64,000 nucleotides of DNA from M3007 sp044350415 (GCA_044350415.1 JBILHQ010000001.1:26907-90906); one strand, 5' to 3'; positions 16,324 through 24,990 are shown, counted from the first letter of the stretch. A program made the numbers and translations. The notes: generated by a model not told the origin, from the letters alone.

Positions 16324-16453
16324 GAATATCGAACACCGAATATCGAATATCTAAGTGTGTAAAGGGTGCCCCAAGCAGATCGTTTTCAGGTAGTTACTTT
16401 AACTACGGTCCGCTCTACACACTTCGATATTCGGTGTTCGAAATTCAATATTC
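16324..16453. repeat. Hairpin element family B, copy 1
   Basis: The left arm (16324-16361) contains GAATATCGAACACCGAATAT and then AAGTGTGTA. The right arm (16416-16453) is its imperfect reverse complement, containing TACACACTTCGATATTCGG. The loop side carries GTAAAGGGTGCCCCAAGC (ending 16376), the same core found in family A copies 1 and 3, although the arms are unrelated to family A. It lies in the divergent region between mfd and the ABC operon, where the missing 5' part of mfd would be. Confidence 0.85.
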
Positions 16454-16467
16454 TTTTCATCTCCCTC

Positions 16468-16522
16468 TTGCGCATATCAAACAACTCCTGTACTTTTGCG
16501 GTGTATTAAATACATAGTACAC
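16468..16522 (+). promoter_or_regulatory. Promoter with overlapping GntR/YtrA-type operator
   Basis: A TTG at 16468-16470 and the exact -7 box TACTTTTG at 16491-16498 are 20 nt apart, fitting the Bacteroidota promoter. Directly after it, at the expected transcription start, lies GTGTA-N12-TACAC (16501-16522), which includes the 6-bp arms TGTATT-A-AATACA. Dyads of this size are typical GntR-family operators, and the operon encodes a YtrA-type GntR protein. Autorepression by blocking RNA polymerase is inferred. Confidence 0.6.
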
Positions 16523-16548
16523 TAATTCACTAATAAAGATATGCACCT

Positions 16549-17385
16549 ATGATTGCTATTAACGGGATTTCATTTTGGTACAACCGCAGCAGACCAGTGC
16601 TGGAAGACCTCACTTTGCAGATGGATACGGGCGGAGTGTATGGCGTACTGGGCGCTAATGGAGTGGGCAAGACTACTTTACTACAACTGATTGGTGGCTT
16701 ACTCAGCCCCAAAACTGGTGTGATTGCAGTAGATGGTCAATCACCCAGCCTGCGGCAGGCCAGCTGGCTTGAAAAAATTTTCTACGTTCCCGTAGAGTTT
16801 GATCTTCCCAACCTTAAGGTGGCCACTTTTGGCCGTCGGTTACAGCACTTTTATTCCAAATTTGATGAAAAAATGTGGGATAATGCCTTGCATACCTTTG
16901 GTATCCTGCAAGGTGAGGCGATTAGTGCATTGTCTTTTGGGCAGAAAAAGAAGGTATTGCTCAGTTTTGCTTTAGCGAGTGGATGCGATATTTTACTGTT
17001 CGACGAGCCGACTGATGGGCTGGACATACCTTCCAAAGACCATTTTCGGCGATTGTTGAGCAGCTATATTGGCGACAGCCGCATGGCAGTGATTACCACC
17101 CACCATGTGCATGATGTGGAGATGTTGCTCGATCATGTCATTGTATTGAAGGACAAACATTTGTTGCTCAATGCTTCGCTCACTGATATTGCTGCGCATG
17201 TACACACAGTGATCACCCCGCAGCTCCCACCAGAAGATTCCATTATTTATTCCGAACGGGTGGCAGGAGGCTACCATTGTTTGGTGAAAAACACCCGGGA
17301 TGGCGAAGGGGGACTCAACCTGGAACTCCTGTTCAAAGCCATTCAACGCTATCCTGAACTCGCTAAAAGTTATTTACAACTATGA
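16549..17385 (+). CDS. ABC transporter ATP-binding protein (YtrB-like)
   Basis: 278 aa. Walker A is GANGVGKTTLLQ (about residue 38), the signature segment is ALSFGQKKKVLLSFAL in place of LSGGQ, Walker B is ILLFDEPTDGLD, and the H-loop is ITTHHVHDVEMLLDH. The C-terminal 70 residues are a regulatory tail common in this group. It is the first gene of a four-gene overlapping operon and ends 4 nt inside the permease gene. The gene order ATPase, permease, small GntR regulator is the hallmark of YtrA-type operons, often induced by envelope stress or peptide antibiotics. The transported substrate is unknown. Confidence 0.88.
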   Translation: MIAINGISFWYNRSRPVLEDLTLQMDTGGVYGVLGANGVGKTTLLQLIGGLLSPKTGVIAVDGQSPSLRQASWLEKIFYVPVEFDLPNLKVATFGRRLQHFYSKFDEKMWDNALHTFGILQGEAISALSFGQKKKVLLSFALASGCDILLFDEPTDGLDIPSKDHFRRLLSSYIGDSRMAVITTHHVHDVEMLLDHVIVLKDKHLLLNASLTDIAAHVHTVITPQLPPEDSIIYSERVAGGYHCLVKNTRDGEGGLNLELLFKAIQRYPELAKSYLQL

Positions 17386-18152
17386 ATAACAGGTTTGATT
17401 TTCGCCGCTTTATCCAGGTGATGTGGTATACCTGGGTTACCCAGTCGCTGTTGCCATATATCGCTATGGCCGTATCCGCATTGCTGGTTTTTCTTTATTT
17501 GTCGTTGGGTGCCAGAAACGGGAATGCTTCTTTTTATAACAATGATTCCTTTTTGGCATTCACTTTTTACTTTTTAGGTTGTGGCTGGTTGTATGCCGGC
17601 TTGATGTTCGGTGAATTTAGCAAAAGATCCACCACGGGTTTTTATTTACACCTGCCTGCTTCCATCACGGAAAAATGGTTAGCCAAAGTATTGCTGACGT
17701 TTATTGTTTTTCCTACGGTATTGTGTTTCTTTTTCAGACTTTCCTATTGGGGATTTAATGAATTGTCGGCCAGGCTATTAGCGTTCAGATACCTGCCATT
17801 CGAATGGGGTTCAAGGAATATGCAGGTAATTTTTTTTTTGTTTTTTCTATCCTTGCCCGCAGCCTTTGCATCGGGGCTGATTTGGCGGCGTTTTGGTATT
17901 TTTAAAGGAATAGTTGTTGTTTTCGGGTTGTTTTTGGCATTAGCCCTCGTGGCAGATATTGGTTTTGGCCTGTATCCCTACCAATCAACGCACAGCGTAC
18001 TGCTTCAGGAAGTTAATATCCCCTTTTTTGAACTGGATAGTCCGGATTCAACCCGCACATTAGTGATGTGGTTTTGGGCATTAGCCATATACATTCCCTC
18101 GCTGTTGTTTTTTGTAGCCACCTGGTTTTTCATGAAAGAAAAGGAGATCTAA
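17382..18152 (+). CDS. ABC transporter permease (integral membrane)
   Basis: 256 aa, very hydrophobic, with about six predicted membrane spans: at about 25-43, 62-82, 103-125, 155-175, 182-203 and 225-248. The residues between spans 2 and 3 (LMFGEFSKRSTTGFYLHLPA) resemble those of ABC-2 type permeases, where a short amphipathic helix contacts the ATPase. The start ATG overlaps the ATPase stop (ATGA), and the gene is followed after 3 nt by the GntR gene. It is expected to form the membrane half of the transporter with the preceding ATPase. Confidence 0.82.
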   Translation: MNNRFDFRRFIQVMWYTWVTQSLLPYIAMAVSALLVFLYLSLGARNGNASFYNNDSFLAFTFYFLGCGWLYAGLMFGEFSKRSTTGFYLHLPASITEKWLAKVLLTFIVFPTVLCFFFRLSYWGFNELSARLLAFRYLPFEWGSRNMQVIFFLFFLSLPAAFASGLIWRRFGIFKGIVVVFGLFLALALVADIGFGLYPYQSTHSVLLQEVNIPFFELDSPDSTRTLVMWFWALAIYIPSLLFFVATWFFMKEKEI

Positions 18153-18155
18153 ATT

Positions 18156-18527
18156 ATGGAATTTCAAACACAAGCTGCAATCTGGATGCAAATTGCGCAA
18201 CAGATTGCCACCAGAATAATGGCAGGCGAATGGCCTCCCGGCGAGCGAATTCCGTCGGTTCGTGAACTGGCTGCAGAAATACAGGTCAACCCCAATACAG
18301 TAGCCCGTTCTGTCACTTTTCTCCAGGACGAAGGTGTCATTGTCAACCAACGCGGCATTGGTTATTTCGTGGCAGAAGACGGAGTCGCCAAAGCGCAGGC
18401 GATGCGTAAACGGGCATTTACCGAGGCATTGTTACCTGCTTTTTTCCAAACCGCGGACCAGTTAGGCATTTCCTGGGAGGAACTCAAAACATTGTATCAC
18501 CAATTTCAACAAAAAAATAAGCTATGA
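18156..18527 (+). CDS. GntR-family transcriptional regulator, YtrA subfamily
   Basis: 123 aa, the small size typical of the YtrA subfamily. The winged helix-turn-helix spans residues 8-75: IWMQIAQQIATRIMAGEWPP, GERIPSVRELAAEIQVNPNT and TVARSVTFLQDEGVI, then the wing GIGYFVAEDG. The short remaining C-terminal helices (about 85-120) serve dimerisation and carry no large effector domain. It likely represses its own operon through the GTGTA-N12-TACAC dyad at 16501-16522. The start ATG follows the permease stop by 3 nt, and its stop overlaps the next gene's ATG. Confidence 0.9.
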   Translation: MEFQTQAAIWMQIAQQIATRIMAGEWPPGERIPSVRELAAEIQVNPNTVARSVTFLQDEGVIVNQRGIGYFVAEDGVAKAQAMRKRAFTEALLPAFFQTADQLGISWEELKTLYHQFQQKNKL

Positions 18528-19375
18528 AAATCGGGTTGTTAATGGTTATTACAGCAGTATCGCTGTTCACGGGAACAATAGTATGGAGTACAGTGAAAAC
18601 AGTAGGCCGAAAGCGGTATGATATTACAGAAAAAGTAAGGGCTAATTTGCAACCAGACCGCCAAACGGAACATGCTTTTTTTTACGCGGTAAAAAACACT
18701 GTCTCCTGTAAAGTGAATGCGCCGGTAAATGTGGAGTTGGATGAAAGTTTTACCGGTGTGGAATTACTGGGCGATACCAGTGTATTTAAATATTTATTGG
18801 TGCATACGAACCAAACACCAACAAAATCAGATTGGGTAGATATTGAAATGATGCCTGCGGTACAGATTGCCGAAGCAGATGCGGCCACTGATAAAATTAA
18901 AAAGAATACCATAAAATATGACAGTACCCACCAGCAAATTGTTGCCGCAGCCAATATTACTGTTCGAATAGGCATTGGCTCCGGGGAAAAGATGGGTATT
19001 CCCGAGCGGCAGTTGGTTTTTCTGGGTTGTAAAAAAGTACAAACCGTTACACCCGTTACCGGAAGAAAATTATTAATTAATTTAGGGAGCTCTGACTCCA
19101 CAATGATACAGTTGAATGTGCAATGCCTTGAATTGACCGCCACAGGAAGCACTCGTAAATATGTAGCCCTCCGTGGAAAAGTGGACTGGGCCCACTACAT
19201 GTTGTCTTTTACGGATTTGTACGCCCAGGATTTGATTTCGGAGGAGTCGTACTTGTCGCGATGGAATAATAGTGCTGCAAATATCCAGGCAACAGAGATT
19301 GTAAATGCCAGGCGGGAGAACGATTGCCTGCTGAACATTACAGGAAATCCAAAGTATCAGCGGGTTACAGAATAA
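18524..19375 (+). CDS. Membrane-anchored or exported protein of unknown function in the YtrA operon
   Basis: 283 aa. An N-terminal hydrophobic segment (about 4-24, LLMVITAVSLFTGTIVWSTV) is a signal anchor or signal peptide. The rest is beta-rich, with VNVELDESFTGVELLGD and a stretch that repeatedly alternates Val and Ile; the layout resembles the DUF2807/GIN domain of Bacteroidota envelope proteins, but the match is weak. The ATG overlaps the stop of the GntR gene (ATGA), so it is the fourth member of the operon and probably senses or works with the transporter in the envelope. I do not recognise a specific family. Confidence 0.6.
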   Translation: MKIGLLMVITAVSLFTGTIVWSTVKTVGRKRYDITEKVRANLQPDRQTEHAFFYAVKNTVSCKVNAPVNVELDESFTGVELLGDTSVFKYLLVHTNQTPTKSDWVDIEMMPAVQIAEADAATDKIKKNTIKYDSTHQQIVAAANITVRIGIGSGEKMGIPERQLVFLGCKKVQTVTPVTGRKLLINLGSSDSTMIQLNVQCLELTATGSTRKYVALRGKVDWAHYMLSFTDLYAQDLISEESYLSRWNNSAANIQATEIVNARRENDCLLNITGNPKYQRVTE

Positions 19376-19451
19376 AAAACAGTAAATGCCGCAATTGGTG
19401 CGCTTAACAAGGTGTCAAAAATCAACGCCGCTCCATTTTCCACAGTTTCGC

Positions 19452-19459
19452 TATCTTCG
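19452..19459 (+). promoter_or_regulatory. TATCTTCG promoter-like box 4 nt before GTG of the ABC exporter gene
   Basis: TATCTTCG-CACC-GTG differs by one base from the TAnnTTTG consensus and has the same 4-nt spacing as mfd, the BatB-like gene and tadA. It supports a GTG start at 19464. Confidence 0.4.
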
Positions 19460-19463
19460 CACC

Positions 19464-21659
19464 GTGTTCGGTGACAATTTTGTATTTTATAAACAGTTAG
19501 ACGCTACCGATTGTGGCGTTACTTGTCTGCGCATGGTCGCAAGGCATTATGGTAGGCATTTTTCTCTGGAGTACCTGCGTGATTTGGCACACCTTGATCG
19601 GGAAGGTGCCTCACTTATCGGAATTGCCGACGCTGCCGAACGGATTGGCTTCCGTACGCTGGCCGTAAAAGTGCCTTTCAGCCGGCTCAAAAAAGATATT
19701 CCGTTGCCGTGTATTGCCCATTGGGACAGCAAGCACTTCGTGGTAATCTATGGTTTCAAGGACAATAAAGTATTGATTGCTGACCCTGCTATTGGCAAAT
19801 TACGCTTGAGCATCAGCGATTTCCGGAAGAGCTGGCACAGCGATATTTCTGCCGCAGAACCACAAGGCGTTATTCTGGCTTTAGAGACCACGCCCGATTT
19901 TGAACGGCAGGAGGGCGATAAAAACCAGGAAACCAGCCTTACTTTTTTGTGGAAATACGTCACCCGGTACAATAGCCTGATTATTCAGCTGGTCGCCGGT
20001 TTATTTTTTGGCGGCATTATTCAACTCGCTTTCCCGTTCCTCATGCAGGCACTGGTGGACAAAGGCGTCCAACTCCGCGATTACAATTTCGTTTGGCTGA
20101 TATTGCTGGCGCAGGGCATGTTGTTTTTCGGCCAAATGGCCGTTGAATTCCTGCGTGGCTGGATCTTGCTGCATATAGGGACGCGGGTAAATATCAATTT
20201 GGTTTCAGATTTCCTGATCAAGTTAATGCGGTTGCCGATGGCATTTTTCGATGCCAAAATGACGGGCGATTTACTGCAAAGAATTTATGATAATGAACGG
20301 GTGGAACGTTTTCTCACCGCCGCTTCGCTCAATACGCTGTTCAATTTGTTCAGCCTTTTCATTTTCCTGATTGTTTTATATTTTTACAGTCCGCTTATTT
20401 GCGGCATCTTTTTGTTTGCGTCACTGTTGTACTTTGGTTGGGTCTTGTTGTTTATGCGCCGTCGCCGGAATCTTGATTTTCGGCGGTTTGAGCGAATGGC
20501 CGAGAACCAAAGCGCCCTTATCCAGATGATCAACGGCATGCAGGAGTTGAAACTGCACAATGCCGAAAAACAAAAACGCTGGGACTGGGAGCGAATTCAG
20601 GCGCGTCTTTTCCGCATTAATGTGCAATACCTGGCCACTGATCAGGTGCAGCGGGCAGGTGCAGCATTCATCAATGAAGGCAAAAATATTATCATTTCTT
20701 TCGTGGCAGCACGGGCCGTCATGCGGGGCGACATGAGCCTCGGTATGATGTTGTCGACCCAATATATCATCGGCCACATGAATGCGCCGCTGGAATCACT
20801 CGTGCAGTTTATCATCGCCTGGCAGGAGGCAAAGATCAGTCTTGAACGCCTTAATGAGATCCACCGCAGGCCTGAGGAAGAACCTGTCGAGGTATCGAAA
20901 GTGACCCTTATGCCCGACAACCGCAATCTCGTCCTGGATAATGTGTCGTTCCGGTATGGTGGCCCGCACGATCCCCCTGTTTTGGTCAATGTGAACATGC
21001 GTTTTCCCTATGGAAAAACAACAGCCATTGTAGGATCAAGCGGGAGTGGAAAAACCACCCTGCTCAAATTGTTGTTGAACTATTACCCGCCCAATTCCGG
21101 CAATGTACGCCTCGGCGATATCAACCTTGGTAATATTAATACCCAGCTGTGGCGTGCCAGCTGCGGGGCAGTGATGCAGGACGGTTATATTTTCAGCGAT
21201 ACCATTGCCCGCAATATTGCACTGGGAGATGACAATATCGACCGCCGCCGGTTGCTGCATGCTGCAGAAGTAGCCAATATTCAATCGTTCATAGAAAGCC
21301 TTCCTTTGGGTTATAATACTAAAATCGGTCAGGAAGGCACTGGTATAAGTCAGGGACAGCGCCAGCGTATTCTAATTGCCCGCGCCGTTTATAAGCAACC
21401 CGAATTTTTCTTTTTTGACGAAGCAACCAATGCACTCGATGCCAATAACGAACTGGTGGTGATGGATAACCTGGAACGTTTGTTCAAAGGAAAAACAGTG
21501 GTTATCGTCGCCCACCGCCTTAGTACCGTCCGTAATGCCGATAATATTATTGTGCTGGAAAAAGGGGAGGTCATCGAGCAGGGCACCCATGAGCAACTGA
21601 CGATGCTGCGTGGGGCATATTACAATTTGGTACGGAATCAATTGGAATTAGGGAACTAA
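19464..21659 (+). CDS. Peptidase-containing ABC exporter (C39 peptidase, PCAT type)
   Basis: 731 aa from GTG at 19464. I chose this start because the peptidase homology begins at once (FVFYKQLDATDCGVTCLRMV) and a promoter-like box precedes it; an ATG at 19386 would add 26 residues with no likeness to the family. C39 peptidase, residues 5-140: catalytic Cys in DCGVTCL, His in SKHFVVIYG, Asp in IADPAIG. Six membrane helices follow (about 165-430), then the ATPase with Walker A GSSGSGKTTLLK, signature GISQGQRQRI (normally LSGGQ), Walker B FFFDEATNALD and H-loop VAHRLST. It cleaves a double-glycine leader and exports the peptide. No leader-peptide gene or HlyD adaptor is adjacent, so the cargo is unknown. 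Confidence 0.88.
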   Translation: MFGDNFVFYKQLDATDCGVTCLRMVARHYGRHFSLEYLRDLAHLDREGASLIGIADAAERIGFRTLAVKVPFSRLKKDIPLPCIAHWDSKHFVVIYGFKDNKVLIADPAIGKLRLSISDFRKSWHSDISAAEPQGVILALETTPDFERQEGDKNQETSLTFLWKYVTRYNSLIIQLVAGLFFGGIIQLAFPFLMQALVDKGVQLRDYNFVWLILLAQGMLFFGQMAVEFLRGWILLHIGTRVNINLVSDFLIKLMRLPMAFFDAKMTGDLLQRIYDNERVERFLTAASLNTLFNLFSLFIFLIVLYFYSPLICGIFLFASLLYFGWVLLFMRRRRNLDFRRFERMAENQSALIQMINGMQELKLHNAEKQKRWDWERIQARLFRINVQYLATDQVQRAGAAFINEGKNIIISFVAARAVMRGDMSLGMMLSTQYIIGHMNAPLESLVQFIIAWQEAKISLERLNEIHRRPEEEPVEVSKVTLMPDNRNLVLDNVSFRYGGPHDPPVLVNVNMRFPYGKTTAIVGSSGSGKTTLLKLLLNYYPPNSGNVRLGDINLGNINTQLWRASCGAVMQDGYIFSDTIARNIALGDDNIDRRRLLHAAEVANIQSFIESLPLGYNTKIGQEGTGISQGQRQRILIARAVYKQPEFFFFDEATNALDANNELVVMDNLERLFKGKTVVIVAHRLSTVRNADNIIVLEKGEVIEQGTHEQLTMLRGAYYNLVRNQLELGN

Positions 21660-21670
21660 AATCACATACC

Positions 21671-22744
21671 TTGTCTAATTACACACCCAGCACATACAGC
21701 ACCATCCTCACAAAATGGGCCTCCCTTCATCCCCGGCCCATGCCCTGGAAAGGGATTCGCGACCCATACCGGATCTGGCTATCGGAAATCATTCTTCAAC
21801 AGACGCGCGTTGAGCAGGGACTGCCTTATTATGAGCGTTTTGCAGCAACTTACCCGACCATAACCGATCTGGCGCAAGCCCGTGATGATGAGGTATTTAA
21901 ACTGTGGGAAGGACTTGGATATTATTCCCGGGCGCGCAATATGCTGGGTGCTGCGCGGATGGTGGCCGACGAATTGGGCGGCCATTTCCCCGATACTTAT
22001 GAGGGTATCAGGGCGCTGAAAGGCGTAGGCGATTATACAGCGGCGGCTATTGGCTCCTTTGCTTATGATTTGCCTTATGCCGTTTTGGATGGCAATGTGT
22101 ACCGGGTACTAGCGCGTTGGTTTGGTATTGAAACGCCGACCGATAGCACCGAAGGGAAACGGCAATTTGCCCGTTTGGCGCAGGGAATACTCGACTCAGA
22201 CCGACCTGGTGCGCATAATCAGGCGATGATGGATTTCGGTGCCACCTGGTGTACGCCGAAGAACCCGAAATGCGGCAATTGCCCGTTCAGCGCGGTTTGT
22301 GAAGCGAACAACCTGGACAAAGTGTCACTTTTGCCTGTAAAATCAAAGAAAATACTTCAAAAAGAGCGTTTTTTCTTGTATTGTGTAGTAGATAAAGCGG
22401 GGAAAACTTTTCTCCAAAAACGGGAACAAAAAGATATCTGGCAAAATTTGTACGATTTTCCACATATAGAACCAGACACACTACCAGCCGACACCATCAC
22501 CGCCTGTGGATTGCTTGGTCTTCCCGCAATGGATGGCACCCGACTCTCCAAAATTTATCGCCAAACCCTCACCCATCGCAAGGTCGCTGCGCTTTTTTTG
22601 GAAATACCCTGGACCACATCTGTCGAGGTTCTCCTCTCCGACTGTGTCACCGTGAACAACAATACGGATTTGCCGGAGATAGCGGTACCCCGAATAATTG
22701 AGTGGTACTGGAAGGAGAAAGGGCATACATTGACATTGTTTTAA
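21671..22744 (+). CDS. mutY: A/G-specific adenine DNA glycosylase MutY
   Basis: 357 aa, starting at TTG 21671. The helix-hairpin-helix glycosylase fold is clear: LSEIILQQTRVEQGLPYYER with the catalytic Glu in SE-I, LKGVGDYTAAAIGSFAY as the HhH, and VLDGNVYRVLARWFG with the catalytic Asp. The 4Fe-4S loop is C-x6-C-x2-C-x5-C in WCTPKNPKCGNCPFSAVC. The C-terminal part from about 230 (ERFFLYCVVDKAGKTFLQKR) is the NUDIX-like domain that reads 8-oxoguanine. It removes adenine mispaired with 8-oxoG. The gene follows the exporter by 11 nt and may be cotranscribed with it. Confidence 0.95.
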   Translation: MSNYTPSTYSTILTKWASLHPRPMPWKGIRDPYRIWLSEIILQQTRVEQGLPYYERFAATYPTITDLAQARDDEVFKLWEGLGYYSRARNMLGAARMVADELGGHFPDTYEGIRALKGVGDYTAAAIGSFAYDLPYAVLDGNVYRVLARWFGIETPTDSTEGKRQFARLAQGILDSDRPGAHNQAMMDFGATWCTPKNPKCGNCPFSAVCEANNLDKVSLLPVKSKKILQKERFFLYCVVDKAGKTFLQKREQKDIWQNLYDFPHIEPDTLPADTITACGLLGLPAMDGTRLSKIYRQTLTHRKVAALFLEIPWTTSVEVLLSDCVTVNNNTDLPEIAVPRIIEWYWKEKGHTLTLF

Positions 22745-22794
22745 TTCTTTTTGTCGCCTAATCCAACAAAAAATCTCCATATTTGCTCCCGAAT

Positions 22795-23649
22795 ATGAGC
22801 TTATTAGACATTTTGGGATTTGGTAAAAGCCGCCGTTTAGTCAGGGTGGAGCATGTTACCCACTGGCATTCGAACTCGCTGAAGCGAAATGTTGTTTTCG
22901 ACATTTACCTGCCCAGAGAATATGGACAACCCAACGCAGGGCTGTTTCCGTTGTTGCTGATTAACGATGGACAGGATTTACCCCGCATGAACTTCACCCA
23001 GATATTGCGCACTTTATACAAACAGCGGGCTATGCCACCGATGATTGTAGTGGGTATCCATGCCGGCACCGCACGCACCAGCGAATATGGTACCGTTCGC
23101 CAGGTCGATTATAAAGGCCGTGGCAAAAAGGCACCTGCATATAAGGCCTTTATTATGGAGGAGTTAATGCCGTTTTTATACGAAAAATTCCCGCTGACGG
23201 AATTGTCCGCTGAAAGAGCGTTTGCCGGCTTTTCCTTAGGTGCTTTATCTGCCCTTGATATTGTTTGGAGCGAGCCATCGGTATTTGGCGGTGCGGGGGT
23301 ATTCTCCGGCGCGCTGTGGTGGCGCTGGGCCGATGTGCGGCCCGAAGATCCCGATGCTGACCGGATCATGCACGACATTATCCGTACCAGTCGGGATGAA
23401 AGGCCGAACGACCAGTATTTTTGGTTTCAGGTCGGTACGATGGACGAAGAAGATGACCGCAACAACAATGGTATTATCGATGCTATCGACGACACGCTTG
23501 ATTGTATCGGCGCGATACAAAGCAGGGGTTACCGCGATGAACAAATCTGGTATGAAGAAATCAATGAAGGCACCCACGATCCCGAAACCTGGGGCTATGT
23601 CATGCCCGATTTTTTAAGGTGGATGTTTACGAATGAGGGAGATTTGTGA
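22795..23649 (+). CDS. Alpha/beta-hydrolase esterase (esterase D/CE1-like)
   Basis: 284 aa from ATG at 22795 (an in-frame TTG lies 12 nt upstream). The fold is that of the Esterase/Feruloyl esterase group: VVFDIYLPREYG, LLLINDGQDLPRM, then the nucleophile elbow AFAGFSLGALSALD with Ser in GFSLG, and a C-terminal EEINEGTHDPETWG giving the catalytic His. An acidic stretch DEEDDRNNNGIIDAIDDT looks like a calcium-binding insertion. It has no signal peptide. The family hydrolyses carboxylic esters, including acyl groups on sugars or siderophores; the substrate is unknown. Its TGA is followed directly by a GAAGTA hairpin. Confidence 0.82.
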   Translation: MSLLDILGFGKSRRLVRVEHVTHWHSNSLKRNVVFDIYLPREYGQPNAGLFPLLLINDGQDLPRMNFTQILRTLYKQRAMPPMIVVGIHAGTARTSEYGTVRQVDYKGRGKKAPAYKAFIMEELMPFLYEKFPLTELSAERAFAGFSLGALSALDIVWSEPSVFGGAGVFSGALWWRWADVRPEDPDADRIMHDIIRTSRDERPNDQYFWFQVGTMDEEDDRNNNGIIDAIDDTLDCIGAIQSRGYRDEQIWYEEINEGTHDPETWGYVMPDFLRWMFTNEGDL

Positions 23650-23682
23650 GGTATGAAGTATGAAGTATTTTTTCCCTACTTC
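23650..23682. repeat. TATGAAGTATGAAGTA repeat hairpin between convergent genes
   Basis: After the esterase TGA come tandem TATGAAG units and a small inverted repeat, GAAGTA (23662-23667) / TACTTC (23677-23682), around TTTTTTCCC. The TAG stop of the convergent plug gene (23676-23678) lies inside it. The same phrase occurs at 43537-43570. It may serve as a short bidirectional terminator. Confidence 0.5.
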
Positions 23683-24947
23683 TTCCATGTTCTTGAATCC
23701 ACACCGCCCACGGTCATCAGCCGGTCGTACCGCTCTCCGAAGGGTCGGTAATAGACCATGATCGTATAGATATTCCCTGTTTCGTGCCAATCGCCTTCCA
23801 TGTCGTCATCGGCTGAGGGTTCGTAGGTTTCTGCATCCACTACACTGAAGGCGTAGTTATAGTAGCCTTGTTTGAGCAGCGGATTGCAGAAATAACTGTG
23901 AGAGACTTCATCGTATTCCATTTTAAATTCATCGCGCAGCCGCCAATCGGTCATTTCACCAATCACGTATACTTCCTTATTTTCGAACGGCGCATTGCGT
24001 TGCAGAACAAACAGCACATTGGCGTAATCCGTTTGCATAAAAGTTTGGCCCGGAGTTCGATTTTCAATGGAAAAACGGCCGTTGATATCATCGGTCAAAG
24101 CATAGGTATGGCTTTCTGACTGGTCTGTTTCGGGTTTAAGGAACACCTGCCAGGTGACTGCGTTGCGCTCAATTTTTTGCACATTGTTACCCCTGAAATC
24201 AAAGGACCGCATGTCGAAGAAACGCCAGCTTTTTCCTGCCGGAAAAACGATAGAGTCCTGGTAATCAAAGTTCATACTGTTGCGCAAAGTGACGAAAGGT
24301 CGCGGCGCTACAGGGCCCATCACGCGGTCCCAGCGCATATTTTGATAAATGAACGCCTTCACTTCCCGGATAGGATTATTAATCACCGTTCCTTCATGAA
24401 GTACCTGAAAATCAATTTCCTGGTGGGTAAAAATTTTGCCGGCGTGAAAAATTTGTGCCATTTGTGCCGACACGCTCCACTTGCTTTCCATGACCATAAA
24501 ACGCCGCACCATGACCAATTCCCGGTCATTGTCTTCGTCGAATACTTTTAAAATATAATTGCCGGAAACGGCCCAGCGCATATTCTGGTTGGGGAGCGTG
24601 ATCTGATAGCGGGTATACGGTTGAAGGGTGTTCACCGAGCTGTTGATCGAAGTAATACGGTCTTCTGTAAATCCATTGATATATTCATTGTCTTCCAATA
24701 CAGAGGGTTGCCAATCGCTGTTGCAATGCACAATGGTGTACAGGTAGTTTTTGAGGTCGAAACCGATACGGTCGAAAGACAGATTGATCTGGCCGCTTTT
24801 CAGATCGACGACAGGATACGGACTGGCCGGATTGATTTGCACTGTTTTAATATCCTTGTCAAGGACACGCGCAGCGGTATTGACTTGTGCCCGAAGCACT
24901 ATTGGAAAAATAGAAAAGACAAGCAATGAAAGGTATGAATACCGCAT
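23676..24947 (-). CDS. Type IX secretion system plug protein (DUF5103)
   Basis: 423 aa with a signal peptide (MRYSYLSLLVFSIFPIVLRA). The first domain opens with KTVQINPASPYPVVDLKSG and has LYTIVHCNSDWQPSVLEDN, a signature of the T9SS_plug_1st/DUF5103 family. The later part, VYVIGEMTDWRLRDEFKMEY followed by LLKQGYYNYAFSVVD, resembles an E-set/CBM48-like module. In Flavobacterium johnsoniae the Plug protein closes the periplasmic side of the SprA translocon. It is thus part of the export route used by the T9SS-signalled proteins in this window. The name comes from family resemblance, not from neighbourhood, since no other T9SS gene lies nearby. Confidence 0.8.
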   Translation of the reverse strand: MRYSYLSLLVFSIFPIVLRAQVNTAARVLDKDIKTVQINPASPYPVVDLKSGQINLSFDRIGFDLKNYLYTIVHCNSDWQPSVLEDNEYINGFTEDRITSINSSVNTLQPYTRYQITLPNQNMRWAVSGNYILKVFDEDNDRELVMVRRFMVMESKWSVSAQMAQIFHAGKIFTHQEIDFQVLHEGTVINNPIREVKAFIYQNMRWDRVMGPVAPRPFVTLRNSMNFDYQDSIVFPAGKSWRFFDMRSFDFRGNNVQKIERNAVTWQVFLKPETDQSESHTYALTDDINGRFSIENRTPGQTFMQTDYANVLFVLQRNAPFENKEVYVIGEMTDWRLRDEFKMEYDEVSHSYFCNPLLKQGYYNYAFSVVDAETYEPSADDDMEGDWHETGNIYTIMVYYRPFGERYDRLMTVGGVDSRTWKK

Positions 24948-24982
24948 TTTGAAAGAGGGACCAACGTAAAAAGCGTGAGTGA

Positions 24983-24990
24983 CAAACGTA
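24983..24990 (-). promoter_or_regulatory. TACGTTTG promoter box for the plug gene
   Basis: The minus strand reads TACGTTTG, an exact TAnnTTTG, 35 nt before the ATG at 24947. Confidence 0.5.

Noticed and set aside
19386..19463. N-terminal extension of the C39 exporter from ATG 19386
   Set aside because: The 26 extra residues have no family likeness and a promoter-like box lies inside them.
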